From the NCBI RefSeq assembly GCF_016718685.1, contig NZ_JADKCX010000144.1, positions 22,344 through 86,343 of the forward strand: 64,000 nucleotides of DNA, given 5' to 3'. A program made the translations under genes and the position numbers. Origin of the DNA: Haliscomenobacter sp. Lineage in GTDB: Bacteria; Bacteroidota; Bacteroidia; Chitinophagales; Saprospiraceae. The notes under the pieces were generated by a model. The model saw only the letters and a list, made by a program, of their open reading frames with translations. It did not search any database and was not told where the DNA came from. The first letter of the stretch is position 1. Each line of letters begins with the position of its first letter. This document shows positions 9,616 to 19,005 of the stretch, piece after piece.

Positions 9616-10547
9616 TTAGAGTCCCATCCAATCGCACACGTCCATCACTGACTCAACAGCAACCGAAGAATCGTGTAGCAACTTCATTTCGTCGGCATTG
9701 AGCTTCAACTCGATCATCTCGGTGATGCCTGCTTTGCCCAACTTGACGGGGATGCCGACAAATGTATCGTGCAATCCATACTGGCCACTCAGGTTGACGC
9801 AGCAAGGGAAAATGCGGTTTTCGTCTTTGACAATGGCCTCTACCATTTGCGCAGCTGCTGCACCTGGCGCATACCAGGCCGAAGTGCCCATCAGGTTGAC
9901 CAACTCACCACCACCGGATTTGGTGCGCTCCACAATGGCACTGGAGTCTGGCTTCGTCAATCAACTCATGACAGGAATCCCCGCAACGGTAGTATACCGG
10001 GGCAGTGGCACCATGGTGTCGCCGTGACCACCCATGAGTACAGCCTGAATATCCTTTGGAGAAACCTGCAAGGCCTCGGCCAAAAAGCACGGTAACGGGC
10101 AGTGTCCAAAATTCCGGCCATCCCAAATACCTTGGTTGCAGGTAGTCCGGCGGTTTTGAAAGCCGCATAAGTCATGACATCCAGTGGATTAGACACCACA
10201 ATGATGATCGGGGCTTTTGAGTGTTCCAGGATGGAACGGGTAACACTATTGACGATTTTCGCGTTGGTCGAAATCAAATCATCGCGGCTCATACCTGGTT
10301 TGCGGGGAACCCCAGCGGTGATGACTACGATGTCTGATCCTGCGGTTTCGGCGTAATTGTCGGTACCCCTCAGGTAGGTGCTGTAATAGTCGATGGGGGC
10401 TTGCTGCCAGGTGTCTAGGGCTTTGCCTTTGGCCATATTGCCCTGGATATCGAGCAGAACAATTTCTTTGACAATGTCCCGGTGTGCCAGTACGTTGGCT
10501 ACGGTAGCTCCTACGTTACCAGCGCCAACAACGGTTACTTTGCTCAT
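9616..10547 (-). CDS. mdh: Malate dehydrogenase, frameshifted
   Basis: NAD-dependent malate dehydrogenase of the LDH-like group, converting malate to oxaloacetate in the TCA cycle. The N-terminus has the NAD-binding VTVVGAGNVGATVANVLA and LLDIQGNMAKGKALD, then the substrate-binding loop TAGVPRKPGMSRDDL, and IIIVVSNPLDVMTYAA. In the next frame come the catalytic histidine motif MGGHGDTMVPLPRY and TTVAGIPVMS, and in a third frame SGGGELVNLMGTSAWYAPG to the end. The breaks fall near 10085-10100 (a TTTTT run) and 9958-9970. Joined length is ~310 residues, standard. Because the enzyme is central, these are very probably sequence errors. Confidence 0.93.
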
Positions 10548-10740
10548 TTTAAATTCTTTTATGCGTATTTACAATAGACTGTTTGGAGTGAAAAGAGCTG
10601 CCGAAACGCTCAGAAAGCAAGCCTTTTAGGCAGTCCCGCAATTATAGGGAATAATTTCTGCTTTGTTCTGTTGGAGACAAAAGATTTACTGAATTTTTGC
10701 AAAACTTTCAAATACGCGTGAATATTAGTAGCTTCACCTT

Positions 10741-10748
10741 TATTTTTG
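10741..10748 (+). promoter_or_regulatory. -7 promoter box of the metalloprotease gene
   Basis: TATTTTTG matches TAnnTTTG exactly, 48 bases before the ATG at 10797. No good TTG occurs at the right distance upstream, so only the -7 box is called. Confidence 0.4.
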
Positions 10749-10796
10749 AGTATATTTTGAGAGGCCAGTTTACTTAACCACTTAATTCCCCACTGT

Positions 10797-12300
10797 ATGC
10801 GTATTGTACGTCATACGTTAGCATCTTGTTTTGTTTTGTTGAGTCTAAGCATATTGGCTCAGCCTACCCTTGACGTGCTACCTTGTGCTACTCCTGCCAT
10901 AAAATCATCCTGGTTGACTGAATTTCAAAAGCGGCAGCAAAGGCTCAGAATTGAGGTCTGGAGTCGCCAAATACGTTGCAATGACCATCCATGTAGTGGG
11001 TACCGATGAGGGTAAAGATTACCTCAACGGCAATGTCATTTTGGATGCACTTTGTGCACTCAATCAAAAGTTTGCCCACGCCAATCTTCAGTTTTTTATC
11101 AAAGATGATTTCAACTACATCAACAATAGTTTACTTTTTGTCCACGACAAGGTAACGTTTCCCAAAGTTCCTGCACTTTTTGCAAAATACAATGTATCTG
11201 GTACGGTCAACATCTATTTTGTACGGGATCCGATGGGAGCTTGTGGCTACAACTATATGCCGGGAGGAAAGAGCATGGGAATCGTCCTAAGCAACGATTG
11301 TACCAATGGTAAAGATGCCAATTGGGCTCATGAAATGGGGCATTATCTGTCCTTGCCACACACCTTTATGGCTGGGAAATGGAAACGCCGAATTTTGCCC
11401 AACCTGCCCCCATGCTACCAAAATGGGGGTGGAAGTTGAAATGGCTGCTGGCCAAAATTGTGCGTTTGCCGGGGACGGTTTTTGTGATACGCCCGCAGAT
11501 TACTTGGCCGGGCGCTGGTATTGTGACGATAAAGGCATCAGTGTCACCAAACAAATGGATCCCAGTGGAACCTATTTCTGTTCAGATGGCTCCCTCATCA
11601 TGTCTTATTCCCTGGATGAATGTGCCGAACGATTTTCTCCCAATCAGGCAGCAGCCATGCACAGTTATCTGGGAGAAGAACTGGTTGGCCATTTTATGGC
11701 CAGTGCCCCCTGTGCGCAATTGGGCTCGGTGGGAGATATTTTGAAATTTCCTGGAAATAAGGTGGTGGTCAATACGTTCAATCGGAAGATTTTCTTCAAT
11801 TGGGAAAAAGCTCCCAATGCCAGTGGTTATCTGCTCGAAGTGAGTTTATTGGCCAATTTTGGCACCACCGTGTACCGGGGCATTACCCGAGACACGTCGA
11901 TGGTGGTAGACAATCTAAGCAGTTCACGACCCTATTATTGGCGGATACGACCTTTCAACGCCATGTATGCCTGTAAAACCTATTCGGCAGTGCGTTCATT
12001 CACCATCAATCAAACGACGGCATTGCCCGTGTTGAATACCTTACATGAGGTGGAGTTGTTTCCCAATCCGGTTCACCCTGGGGAGGACATCCGATTGCGC
12101 TTTGAAGCAGATGAAAACATGAAATTACAAGCTACACTGGTCAACACATTGGGCGCCGTAGTTCATCAACAAAACCTCAGACAAATATCGGCAACAATGA
12201 GTATCAACTCCGCCCCAATCAACAGCTGCCTTTCGGCGTGTATTGGTTATGGATAAAGGGTGAAAAGGGGGCTTTATCGCGGAAAATCGTCGTGCACTAA
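10797..12300 (+). CDS. Secreted M43 (pappalysin-type) zinc metalloprotease with type IX sorting domain, frameshifted
   Basis: A signal peptide (HTLASCFVLLSLSILAQP) is followed by a protease domain with the metzincin zinc motif HEMGHYLSLPH at about 11329-11361 and a Met-turn SLIMSYSLDE near 11600. The GDGFCDTPAD motif between them is typical of M43 proteases. A fibronectin-III-like region (SGYLLEVSLLANFG, PYYWRIRPF) and a C-terminal type IX sorting domain (VELFPNPVHPGEDIRLRF ... GVYWLWIKG) follow. The sorting domain ends in another frame at 12300. Breaks lie near 10950-10980, 11380-11440 and 12190. About 500 residues. It is exported across the outer membrane; substrate unknown. Confidence 0.88.
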
Positions 12301-12320
12301 TTGACCATAACTATAAAAAT

Positions 12321-12358
12321 AAAAAACCCTCTGAAATAGCCATTTCAGAGGGTTTTTT
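12321..12358 (+). terminator. Bidirectional intrinsic terminator
   Basis: AAAAAACCCTCTGAAAT, a short loop, then ATTTCAGAGGGTTTTTT: a perfect 13-14 bp stem flanked by A and T tracts on both sides. It serves the protease gene (plus) and the coiled-coil gene ending at 12387 (minus). This is the one textbook intrinsic terminator in the window and contrasts with the long palindromes, which lack T-tracts. Confidence 0.9.
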
Positions 12359-12386
12359 ATTGTGCGAAAACTTGCCAATAGATCAA

Positions 12387-13412
12387 TCAATTGTTGAAAA
12401 GATTGCTGTAGTCGTTGTTGTCACCACGGGCTTCTTTCTCTGGACGGGTTTTGAAGCTATCCAGATCCAGGGATTCGGAAGAAGAAGTTTTACCCGTACC
12501 TTCCATCAACATCAAGGTACTCTTTTTCTCCCAGTCTTCCAACATTTGCAAGCCTTGTTCTTCAAACATGCCATTTTGCAGATCGATAGAATCCATCAAT
12601 TTAGAAGACATGTCCATGAAGTTTTCCATTTCACCTACTTTGTTGGCTACGTCTTCGGTGATGGCATCCATGGCTGCATCAAACATGGCGCGCTTGTCGG
12701 GATCACCACTGATGACACTCATGGCCGAACGCATGGCCGAGTGAGAAGTGCGAATGGCTTTGCGCTCAATTTCTTTCACTTTCACTTGATCCTTGGTATC
12801 TTCCAGCAGCACCTCGGAGTTGCTGTGCATTTTTGATAAGATGCGGTAAAGGATCTCCATTTTTTGGTGGAGGGCCGCATATTTCTCATTGCTTTCGCGG
12901 AGGCGAGCAGCTTTACGTGAAGCCAGTAACATCTGCTGGTCTTTATCCTGATCGCGGGCAGCCGCAGCCAAACGCATGTTGGCATCGATTTCTTTGTTGT
13001 TGTCGCCAATCAGGGTTGACATCTGGCGCATCTGGCCACGCAGGATGCCAATCTGTTTGCGCATCTTGGTCAGGTTGTCTGACAGATCCTCAATGTAATT
13101 CTTGAGAATACCAATGGGATCGATGGTCACAAACATGCCGGTAACCCAACGCATCACACTTTGTACATGTACCAGATCAGTGTACGCATTCTGGGATCGA
13201 GCACCATATAAAAGAATAGCCACCAAGGCGACAATCAACCCAGGCGGTAGAGTGTACTTTGTGCCAACGCCAGAATAGCAGGTAAATAGGTTACAAAAAG
13301 GTAACCCAAGCCAGCCAAAATAGCTAAACCAAAAATAGCACCAGTAGTTCCTTCTGGTCTTGACCAAAAAGTTTTTGGTTTAAATTCGGGATTTTCAAAT
13401 TTAACTTCAGCC
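12387..13412 (-). CDS. Two-helix membrane protein with long coiled coil (PspA-like architecture), one frameshift
   Basis: The true start is ATG 13412: a short soluble tail (EVKFENPEFKPKTFWSRPEG), then two hydrophobic helices (GAIFGLAILAGLGYLFVTYL and LIVALVAILLYGA), with a frameshift near 13245-13255 between them. The remaining ~270 residues are almost wholly alpha-helical and charged, with coiled coil around KYAALHQKMEILYRILSKM and KAIRTSHSAMRSAMSVISGD, and an acidic disordered tail (DNNDYSNLFNN). The layout resembles PspA/Snf7-type membrane-remodelling proteins tied to a membrane anchor, but this is inference. It lies 48 bases after a second coiled-coil gene on the same strand. Family not recognised. 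Confidence 0.7.
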
Positions 13413-13460
13413 ATGTGTAGGTGAATTTTTGTGGGAGCTCAGATACAAGCCCTCTCAAAA

Positions 13461-14022
13461 TTACAAATATTGTTGAATGTTTAAAATATCGCGGTCAATT
13501 TCGTTCATCAGGCGCGGAGCGTTGCTTCAAAACCATCTTTGGTGCTTTCGATTTTTCAGTGCGCCTTGAATCAAATCATCTGCCTGGTCAATGGTGGTTT
13601 GGGCGGGCTGAAATTTTGCCTTCCAACTCCTTGATCTTGGACTGGTATTCTTCAATTTGTTTGCGGAGTTTTTCAACCTCTACCTGCTTTGACCTAACCC
13701 GTTGGTCTACTTGTTTTTGTAGCGCGGCATCAAATTGGGTCTTTTTCATTGGTCAGGATTTTTTTGTAATGATCTGCTGTTTTTTAGCAGCTTCTCCTTG
13801 GTCAAACCAACCGTGCAGCAGTGGCGAACGCAGATTTGAACATCGTGGGTTCATCAATACCCAAACTGACTTGATTGCCGATGGATTGTTTGAACTCAAT
13901 GTAGTCAAAACCTGGAAGGTTGTTCTTCTCTAAGGCTTGGGTTAAAAAATCTCGCTTTTTTCATCTAAACCATGATGAATCCCAAAAAGCGCTTTTAAAC
14001 TTTTCTGCATGTGTCGTGACAT
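13461..14022 (-). CDS. Soluble coiled-coil protein, broken by several frameshifts
   Basis: No long frame is open on this strand, yet a ~187-residue protein can be read across about five frames from ATG 14022. Segments are QKSLKALFGIHHGLDEKS, LTQALEKNNLPGFDYIEFKQ, LGIDEPTMFKSAFATAA, a coiled coil KKTQFDAALQKQVDQRV then VEKLRKQIEEYQSKIKELEG, TTIDQADDLIQGAL, and a C-terminal NEIDRDILNIQQYL ending at 13461. The segments keep order and codon style, so this is a real gene. It sits just upstream of the membrane coiled-coil gene and probably forms an operon with it. Function unknown. A plus-strand frame over 13421-13933 is its shadow. Confidence 0.65.
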
Positions 14023-14100
14023 TTCTATTGGCGCAAAATAATGGATTTTATGCACAAATGAGCCGGAATTTTCGATTTTCCTGGATATAACTTGGATGAA

Positions 14101-14213
14101 AGTTGAGAAAGTTGAGGAGTTGAGAGGTTGAGGCTACCGCGAGTGACCTGGACGCGGTCGCGTCCAAGTCACTCGCGGTAGCCTCAACTCCTCAACTTTT
14201 CAACTCCTCAACA
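14101..14213. repeat. Intergenic palindrome, GTTGAGG/CCGCGAG family, copy 1
   Basis: Outer arms of GTTGAGG words (14103-14134; complement 14182-14212) enclose an inner stem ACCGCGAGTGAC / GTCACTCGCGGT and a nearly loopless centre built on GGACGCG/CGCGTCC. Total stem is about 52 bp with a few indels. This copy lies between divergent genes, just upstream of the blaI promoter, so it cannot be a simple terminator. Other copies: 16641, 18190, 28753. Confidence 0.9.
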
Positions 14214-14232
14214 AAAAAAGTTGGCCTACTAC

Positions 14233-14262
14233 TTGCAACGTACGATTTTTATCGTACCTTTG
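14233..14262 (+). promoter_or_regulatory. blaI promoter with overlapping palindromic operator
   Basis: TTG (14233-14235), a 19-base spacer, then TACCTTTG (14255-14262) fit the Bacteroidota consensus. The spacer and first bases of the -7 box hold the perfect palindrome GTACGATTTTTATCGTAC (14240-14257), 7-bp arms and a 4-base centre. BlaI/MecI proteins repress by binding such dyads, so this is very likely the autorepression operator. The ATG follows the -7 box by only 4 bases, suggesting a leaderless transcript. Confidence 0.75.
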
Positions 14263-14266
14263 TCTT

Positions 14267-14671
14267 ATGAAAGCACAACATCCAGAATCAGAACAAGCAG
14301 GGGTTCCTACCAAAGCAGAAATGGACGTCCTGCAAGTCCTTTGGGACTGTGGCCCGAATACGGTTCGTTTTGTCAATGATACCTTGAATGCACAAAAAAA
14401 AGCCGTACAGTATACCTCTACCTTGAAACAAATGCAAGTCATGGTGGAAAAAGGGATGTTGCTTCGGGATGAAAGCAGTATGAAACACATTTATACAGCG
14501 GCTATCGAAGAACAGGCGACCAAAGGACTCATGTTGGATAAATTTGTAGACACCCTGTACAAAGGTTCTCCCAGCAATTTGGTGATGCAGTTGTTGGGCA
14601 ACAAAAAAACATCTCAGGCTGAACTTGATGCCATCAGGGCTCTTTTGGATCAACACAAAAATGAACTTTAA
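14267..14671 (+). CDS. blaI: BlaI/MecI-family transcriptional repressor
   Basis: This 134-residue protein has the N-terminal winged helix of the BlaI/MecI/CopY family: PTKAEMDVLQVLWDCGPNTV followed by QYTSTLKQMQVMVEKGMLLR and a wing. The C-terminal helices (GLMLDKFVDTLYKGSPSNLV) form the dimer region. In this family the partner M56 membrane protease senses a signal and causes cleavage of the repressor; the partner is encoded directly downstream. Autoregulation is indicated by the dyad GTACGATTTTTATCGTAC inside its own promoter. What the pair senses here is unknown: no beta-lactamase or penicillin-binding-protein gene is nearby. Gene symbol denotes the family only. Confidence 0.9.
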   Translation: MKAQHPESEQAGVPTKAEMDVLQVLWDCGPNTVRFVNDTLNAQKKAVQYTSTLKQMQVMVEKGMLLRDESSMKHIYTAAIEEQATKGLMLDKFVDTLYKGSPSNLVMQLLGNKKTSQAELDAIRALLDQHKNEL

Positions 14672-14706
14672 GGTACAATCAGTAACGGACTAATAAATTG
14701 TGGACT

Positions 14707-16639
14707 ATGCAATTCGTATTCGCAACATCATTTGTTTCGGAAAGGGTGATTTATGCCCTGAGTTGGACGCTCCTGCATTCCCTTTGGCAGGGGATAGTGC
14801 TTGCCTTGGTCGCAGGGCTCATCATGCTCCTGTGCAGAAAGGCTAAAGCCAGTGTGCGTTATAATTTGCTGAGCGGAGCCTTGTTGCTTTTTGTAGTAGG
14901 TGTGGGCATCAGCGGGTTGATCCAATGGCAGTATCAGGCCGAACTCTTGTCCCACCAACCGTTGGTGATCAATTATCCTGATCAAGGAGCAGACCCAATT
15001 GCTACCTTCAGGGTAGGAGAGGAGGTGGTGGCCCGGGCTTGGGCTGAGTCGCGGATGAGTACATTTGTGGCTTTTTTTAACCGCTACACCTTTGTCATCG
15101 TTGCGCTTTGGATGCTAATTTTAGGCATCAAAAGTATCCGCATGGGCATGGATCTATGGTATTTGCGCCGCGTTTGTAAGTACCGCACCCATGTCCCCAA
15201 TCTGTATTGGCGCAATCGGATGGAAAAACCTGGCGGAGCAGCTCAAAATTAGCTTTCCAGTACAATTGTTGGAATCAGAATTGATCAAAAGCCCTTCCGT
15301 CATAGGTTTTACAAAACCCATCGTATTGGTACCTTTGGGATTGTTGAACAGTTTGCCTACTGAACAAGTAGAGGCCATTTATTGCACGAATTGGCGCACA
15401 TTCGCCGCAACGATTACCTGATAAATTTTGTGCAATGCCTTTTTGAAATGTGTTTTTTTCAATCCTGGACTTTTATGGGTCTCACAGCTGATTCGGAAAG
15501 AGCGCGAAAATTGCTGTGATGACATCGCTGTTGCGGCCATGAACAGCAAAACCCAGTACATCAATGCACTGGTTGCTTTTCAAGAGTTTAACCTCAATGC
15601 TTCAAAATATGCCCTTGCTTTTGCGGGCCAACAAAAAATGCCTTTACTCGATCGGGTAAAGCGCATCATCAATCACCACAACTACAAAACATTAAGTATT
15701 ATGGAGAAGATCTCATTGCTGGCCAGCGTACTGCTGATCAGTACCGTCACCTTTTTGTCGCTGAACCAAAGCCAGGCACAATCGATCAAGGAAAATCACA
15801 TTCCTTCTTTTACCAACATCAATGTGAGTGGCAATGGCACGGCGGGCAACCCACAAATCATGTTTCTGCAAGATGCCGATGGCAAAACGTACAGCGTCAA
15901 AAGAGTGGACAAAAAAATCCAGGAGATGTACGTGAACGGAGAAAAACTGGAAGAAGGAAAGTACTCAGAATACGAAGCCGTAATCAAAGAAATTGACGAA
16001 CAAATCGAAAGAGATCGGGCGCAAGCTGAATTGGATCGGCAACAGGCTGAACGCGACCGCGAACAGGCGGTTAAAGATCGCCAGCAAGCCGACCGCGACC
16101 GAGAACAAGCCATGCGGGATCAGGAACAAGCGAAACTCGATCGAGCAAGCGGAAAAGGATCGTGCCAGGCAGGAAGCTGGGCGGACAAAGAACGGCCATC
16201 GGGATGAAGCCCAATCCAAACTAGACCGGGAACAAGCGGTGCGCGACCGCCAGCAGGCAGAAAGGATCAGGCGCAAGCGGAAAAAGATCGCCTGCAAGCA
16301 GACCGCGACCGTGAACAAGCCGGACGAGACAGGGCCCAAGCTGAACTCGACCGCGTGCAAGCCGAGAAAGACCGCAAACAGGCCGAAGAAGACCGCAAAA
16401 TGTTGCTCAGTCTGGTAGAAGATTTGGTGAAAGACAAATTGGTGAAAGACAAAGAAGGCATCAGTAGCTTCAAGCTATCAAATGATCAGTTTTTGATCAA
16501 TGGGGTCAAACAATCCCCTGAATTACATGCAAAATATAAGGCCAAGTACGTCAAGAATCCAAATTACCAGATCAATATTGAAAACAATGGGTTCCATGGA
16601 AACCACTTGTGGTTTTCTAAGGGAAGCATAAAGGAATAA
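14707..16639 (+). CDS. BlaR1-like M56 membrane metalloprotease with long charged heptad-repeat tail, frameshifted
   Basis: N-terminal hydrophobic helices (SLWQGIVLALVAGLIMLLCR; LLSGALLLFVVGVGISGLI; TFVIVALWMLILGIKSI) are followed by the zinc motif HELAH in HELAHIRRNDYL near 15382-15417 and by the conserved ENCCDDIAVAAMNSKTQYIN. A further helix (ISLLASVLLISTVTFLSL) leads to a linker and then about 18 seven-residue repeats of the form DREQAxx, ending in LLSLVEDLVKDKLVKDKEG and a globular tail. At least five frame changes (near 15200, 15400, 15425, 16140, 16270-16350) are needed; family and context say one gene. It partners the upstream BlaI repressor. Canonical BlaR1 carries a penicillin-binding sensor domain instead of this charged helix, so the signal is likely different. 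Confidence 0.85.
16006..16398 (+). repeat. Tandem 21-bp (seven-codon) repeats in the M56 protease gene
   Basis: The coding sequence repeats with a 21-bp period, giving heptads such as DRAQAEL, DRQQAER, DREQAVK, DRQQADR, DREQAMR, DQEQAKL. Alternating acidic/basic residues with Q-A pairs predict a long stiff helix or coiled coil. Several frame changes fall in this stretch, as expected where tandem repeats are hard to assemble, so the true repeat number may differ. Confidence 0.8.
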
Positions 16640-16640
16640 A

Positions 16641-16773
16641 GTTGAGGAGTTGAGGGGTTGAGCAGGTTGAGGCTGCCGCGAGCGACAAGCCCAAAGCGAC
16701 ATAGTCGTCTGGTCAAATGTAAAAATCGCTCAAATGTCGCTCGCGGTAGCCTCAACCTGCTCAACTCCTCAAC
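16641..16773. repeat. Intergenic palindrome, GTTGAGG/CCGCGAG family, copy 2
   Basis: Starts two bases after the stop codon of the M56 gene. Left arm GTTGAGGAGTTGAGGGGTTG, inner stem GCCGCGAGCGACA / TGTCGCTCGCGG, right arm CCTCAACCTGCTCAACTCCT. The ~47-base loop contains AAAGCGACATAGTCGTCT and GTCAAA, shared almost exactly with copy 3. It lies between convergent genes. Confidence 0.9.
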
Positions 16774-16777
16774 CATT

Positions 16778-18142
16778 TTACTTTTTCTTCAACTTCATCG
16801 CCACCGGATCCCAATTGATCACCTTCTGCGCAAAGTAACTCTCGTTGCAAGCCAGCGCCGGCCCCGCCGCACGGAATCCAACTTCTGGATCTTCAATCGT
16901 TCCCTGGCTACCTTTGCGGATGTTGTCAAAGAAATTCAGGAAGTGCAGGGCATGAGCGTCTTCCCCTTTGGGCGATTCATACTTGATTTCTTTGACTGGT
17001 TCGGCCTTGCGGGTATCTTCAGGATATTTGGCATCGTACTGTTTTACAAATTCCTTTTGGGTTTCCTCCGGGAAAGTGAAAAAACTGTCGTAACCGCCAT
17101 AACCCGGTGCCTGGGCCAGTTTCTTTTTGGTCAGGGTTAGCCGACCATTGCCAAAGAGAATTTCTCCCTCATCCCCGATGATGCGGGTGCTGTTGTTGAT
17201 GGACCCCGCATTGGCAAAATTGACGCGGTAAACCGCCTGAAATGCGCCATGCTGCGCCGTTTGGGGGTAATCCATCACCGAAACCAGTACATCGGGCACA
17301 TCCCGACCATCTTTCCAATGGTACAACCCGCCGGAAGAGTAGATCCGCGTTGGGCCCATTGAATTGGTGATGTAGTGGGTGCTGGTCAGGAGGTGAACAA
17401 ACAAATCTCCGGCCACCCCGGTGCCATAGTCGCGGTAATTCCGCCAGCGGAAAAAGCGGGTGGCATCAAAAGGCCGCTTGGGCGCATTGCCCAGAAAGGT
17501 GTCCCAATCTACGGTAGTCGGCGAAGCATCCGGTGGAATGGAATAATTCCAGGCACCGATCGAGTTGAACCGGTCGCTGTTGGATTCCATGTAGTTGATG
17601 GCACCAATGTCTCCGGCAGCAATCATGCGCCGTGCTTCCGCCGCATCGGAGCCACTGATGCGTTGGCTGCCTACCTGCATGGTTTTGCCCGATTTTTTCC
17701 AGGCTTCAATCACGCCTAAACCTTCCGAGATCTGTTTGACCATCGGTTTTTCGCAATAGACGTGTTTGCCCGCGGCGAGTGCGTCGAGGGCAATCCGTCC
17801 GTGCCAGTGGTCGGAGGTGACGATGAGTACGGCGTCTACATCTTTTCTTTGCAAAATCTCGCGGTAATCGCGGGTGACAAAAAGCTGGTTGCCGTAATCC
17901 GCCTTGGCGCGGTCGAGCCTTCCTTGGTACAAATCGGCTACCGCCACCAGTTCAACCCCGGGATCTTTGAGGGCAGAACGGGTATCGTAATGCCCTTGAA
18001 TGCCCATGCCGATGGTGGCAATCCGGATCTTATCCGCCGGACTGGTTTTCATGTTTTTAATCAGGTGAAAAGGCTGAATGGCAGCAATAGGCGTGGCAAT
18101 CGCCATTTGCTCCAGGAATTTCCTGCGTGCTATTTTTTTCAT
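16778..18142 (-). CDS. Gfo/Idh/MocA-family oxidoreductase with signal sequence
   Basis: This intact 454-residue protein begins with a twin-arginine-like export signal (KKIARRKFLEQMAIATPIAA), as in many Bacteroidota members. The Rossmann fold starts at about residue 36 (RIATIGMGIQGHYDTRSAL), followed by VELVAVADLYQGRLDRAKAD, VLIVTSDHWHGRIALDALAA and the family motif GKHVYCEKPM (~residues 124-133). The C-terminal domain has DYGTGVAGDLFVHLLTSTHY and YRVNFANAGSINNSTRIIGD. These enzymes oxidise or reduce sugars or related polyols with NAD(P); the substrate cannot be read from sequence. No sugar operon is adjacent; both sides are palindromic repeats. Confidence 0.9.
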   Translation of the reverse strand: MKKIARRKFLEQMAIATPIAAIQPFHLIKNMKTSPADKIRIATIGMGIQGHYDTRSALKDPGVELVAVADLYQGRLDRAKADYGNQLFVTRDYREILQRKDVDAVLIVTSDHWHGRIALDALAAGKHVYCEKPMVKQISEGLGVIEAWKKSGKTMQVGSQRISGSDAAEARRMIAAGDIGAINYMESNSDRFNSIGAWNYSIPPDASPTTVDWDTFLGNAPKRPFDATRFFRWRNYRDYGTGVAGDLFVHLLTSTHYITNSMGPTRIYSSGGLYHWKDGRDVPDVLVSVMDYPQTAQHGAFQAVYRVNFANAGSINNSTRIIGDEGEILFGNGRLTLTKKKLAQAPGYGGYDSFFTFPEETQKEFVKQYDAKYPEDTRKAEPVKEIKYESPKGEDAHALHFLNFFDNIRKGSQGTIEDPEVGFRAAGPALACNESYFAQKVINWDPVAMKLKKK

Positions 18143-18189
18143 CGCTTATCATTTTAGTAGGAAAGGCTAAGATGGGAATTTCTCCTGAA

Positions 18190-18330
18190 AAAGTTGAGGA
18201 GGTTTAGAAGGTTGAGAAGTTGAGACTGCCGCGAGCGCCAGACTAAAGCGACATAGTTGTCTTGTCAAAATCACTCAGATGTCGCTCGCGGTAGCCTCAA
18301 CCTCCTCAACTTTCTCAACTCCTCAACTTT
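18190..18330. repeat. Intergenic palindrome, GTTGAGG/CCGCGAG family, copy 3
   Basis: Left arm AAGTTGAGGAGGTTTAGAAG, inner stem GCCGCGAGCG / CGCTCGCGGT, right arm CCTCAACCTCCTCAACTTTC. The loop has AAAGCGACATAGTTGTCTTG followed by TCAAAATCACT, clearly homologous to the loop of copy 2. It separates two genes transcribed in the same direction (minus) and ends one base before the stop of the downstream one. Confidence 0.9.
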
Positions 18331-18331
18331 C

Positions 18332-18952
18332 TTAATGCGCAATTCGTCTCCCCAAAGGCAATCCAATCCCCATACCCAACAAAGCACCTTCATTGTAGGC
18401 AGAGGCTTCTCCGGGCAACAGATCACTTAGCCCAAAATAATAGCGGAAATCGATTTGAATTTTTACCCCCTTTGTCGTGATACTTTCAATGCCCATGCCG
18501 GCGTAGGCGCCCAATTCCCAACGATTGATGCCCAGCTTTTCCCAGGGAATAATGGCTTGGTAGGTATGCCCGGATTCCTCAACGATGAATGCTTCTGCTT
18601 CAATGCCGTGTGAAATAGCTGGCCCAATCAATCCAAAAAATCGAAATTCTTCGAAATTGACGCTCATCTTCCAAAAAGCACTGAGCTCAAATGCGCCAAT
18701 TAGTGGTTGATAGTAATAAGCGGCACCGGAGATGGGATTGCGGATAGAGAAATTTTCGCGGCGAACGTAGCCCAATTCAACTTGTTGGGCAATGTTTTTC
18801 TTTTCTATACTGCCTTGCAAAACCCCACGAACTTGTAAGTTTCTTGGCCACCCAGAGCCGTTTAATCCAAGAAAAGTCAAGGTTTGACCAGACAGCAACG
18901 CCATTTGAAAAAAAAGAAACAAGGTCGTCAAAGCGGCGTACAAATGGTTCAT
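18332..18952 (-). CDS. Outer-membrane beta-barrel protein (PorT-like), hypothetical
   Basis: This 206-residue protein has a signal peptide (LYAALTTLFLFFQMALLSGQ) and then alternating amphipathic strands rich in aromatic and glycine residues (YYYQPLIGAFELSAFWKMSV, FRFFGLIGPAISHGIEAEAF, WELGAYAGMGIESITTKGVK, IQIDFRYYFGLSDL), ending in a turn and GALLGMGIGLPLG. This is the pattern of a small 8-strand outer-membrane barrel of the broad PorT-like group. No specific function can be assigned. It stands alone between palindromic repeats, with no promoter I can call. Confidence 0.65.
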   Translation of the reverse strand: MNHLYAALTTLFLFFQMALLSGQTLTFLGLNGSGWPRNLQVRGVLQGSIEKKNIAQQVELGYVRRENFSIRNPISGAAYYYQPLIGAFELSAFWKMSVNFEEFRFFGLIGPAISHGIEAEAFIVEESGHTYQAIIPWEKLGINRWELGAYAGMGIESITTKGVKIQIDFRYYFGLSDLLPGEASAYNEGALLGMGIGLPLGRRIAH

Positions 18953-19005
18953 GGGATATGAATTGTGGGTGTATAGCTTTACAACGCAGCCGGGGGAAGC
19001 TTATT

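Noticed and set aside
13421..13933. 170-residue plus-strand open frame
   Set aside because: It lies over the frameshifted coiled-coil gene on the minus strand, whose segments are far more protein-like; the plus frame is a shadow.
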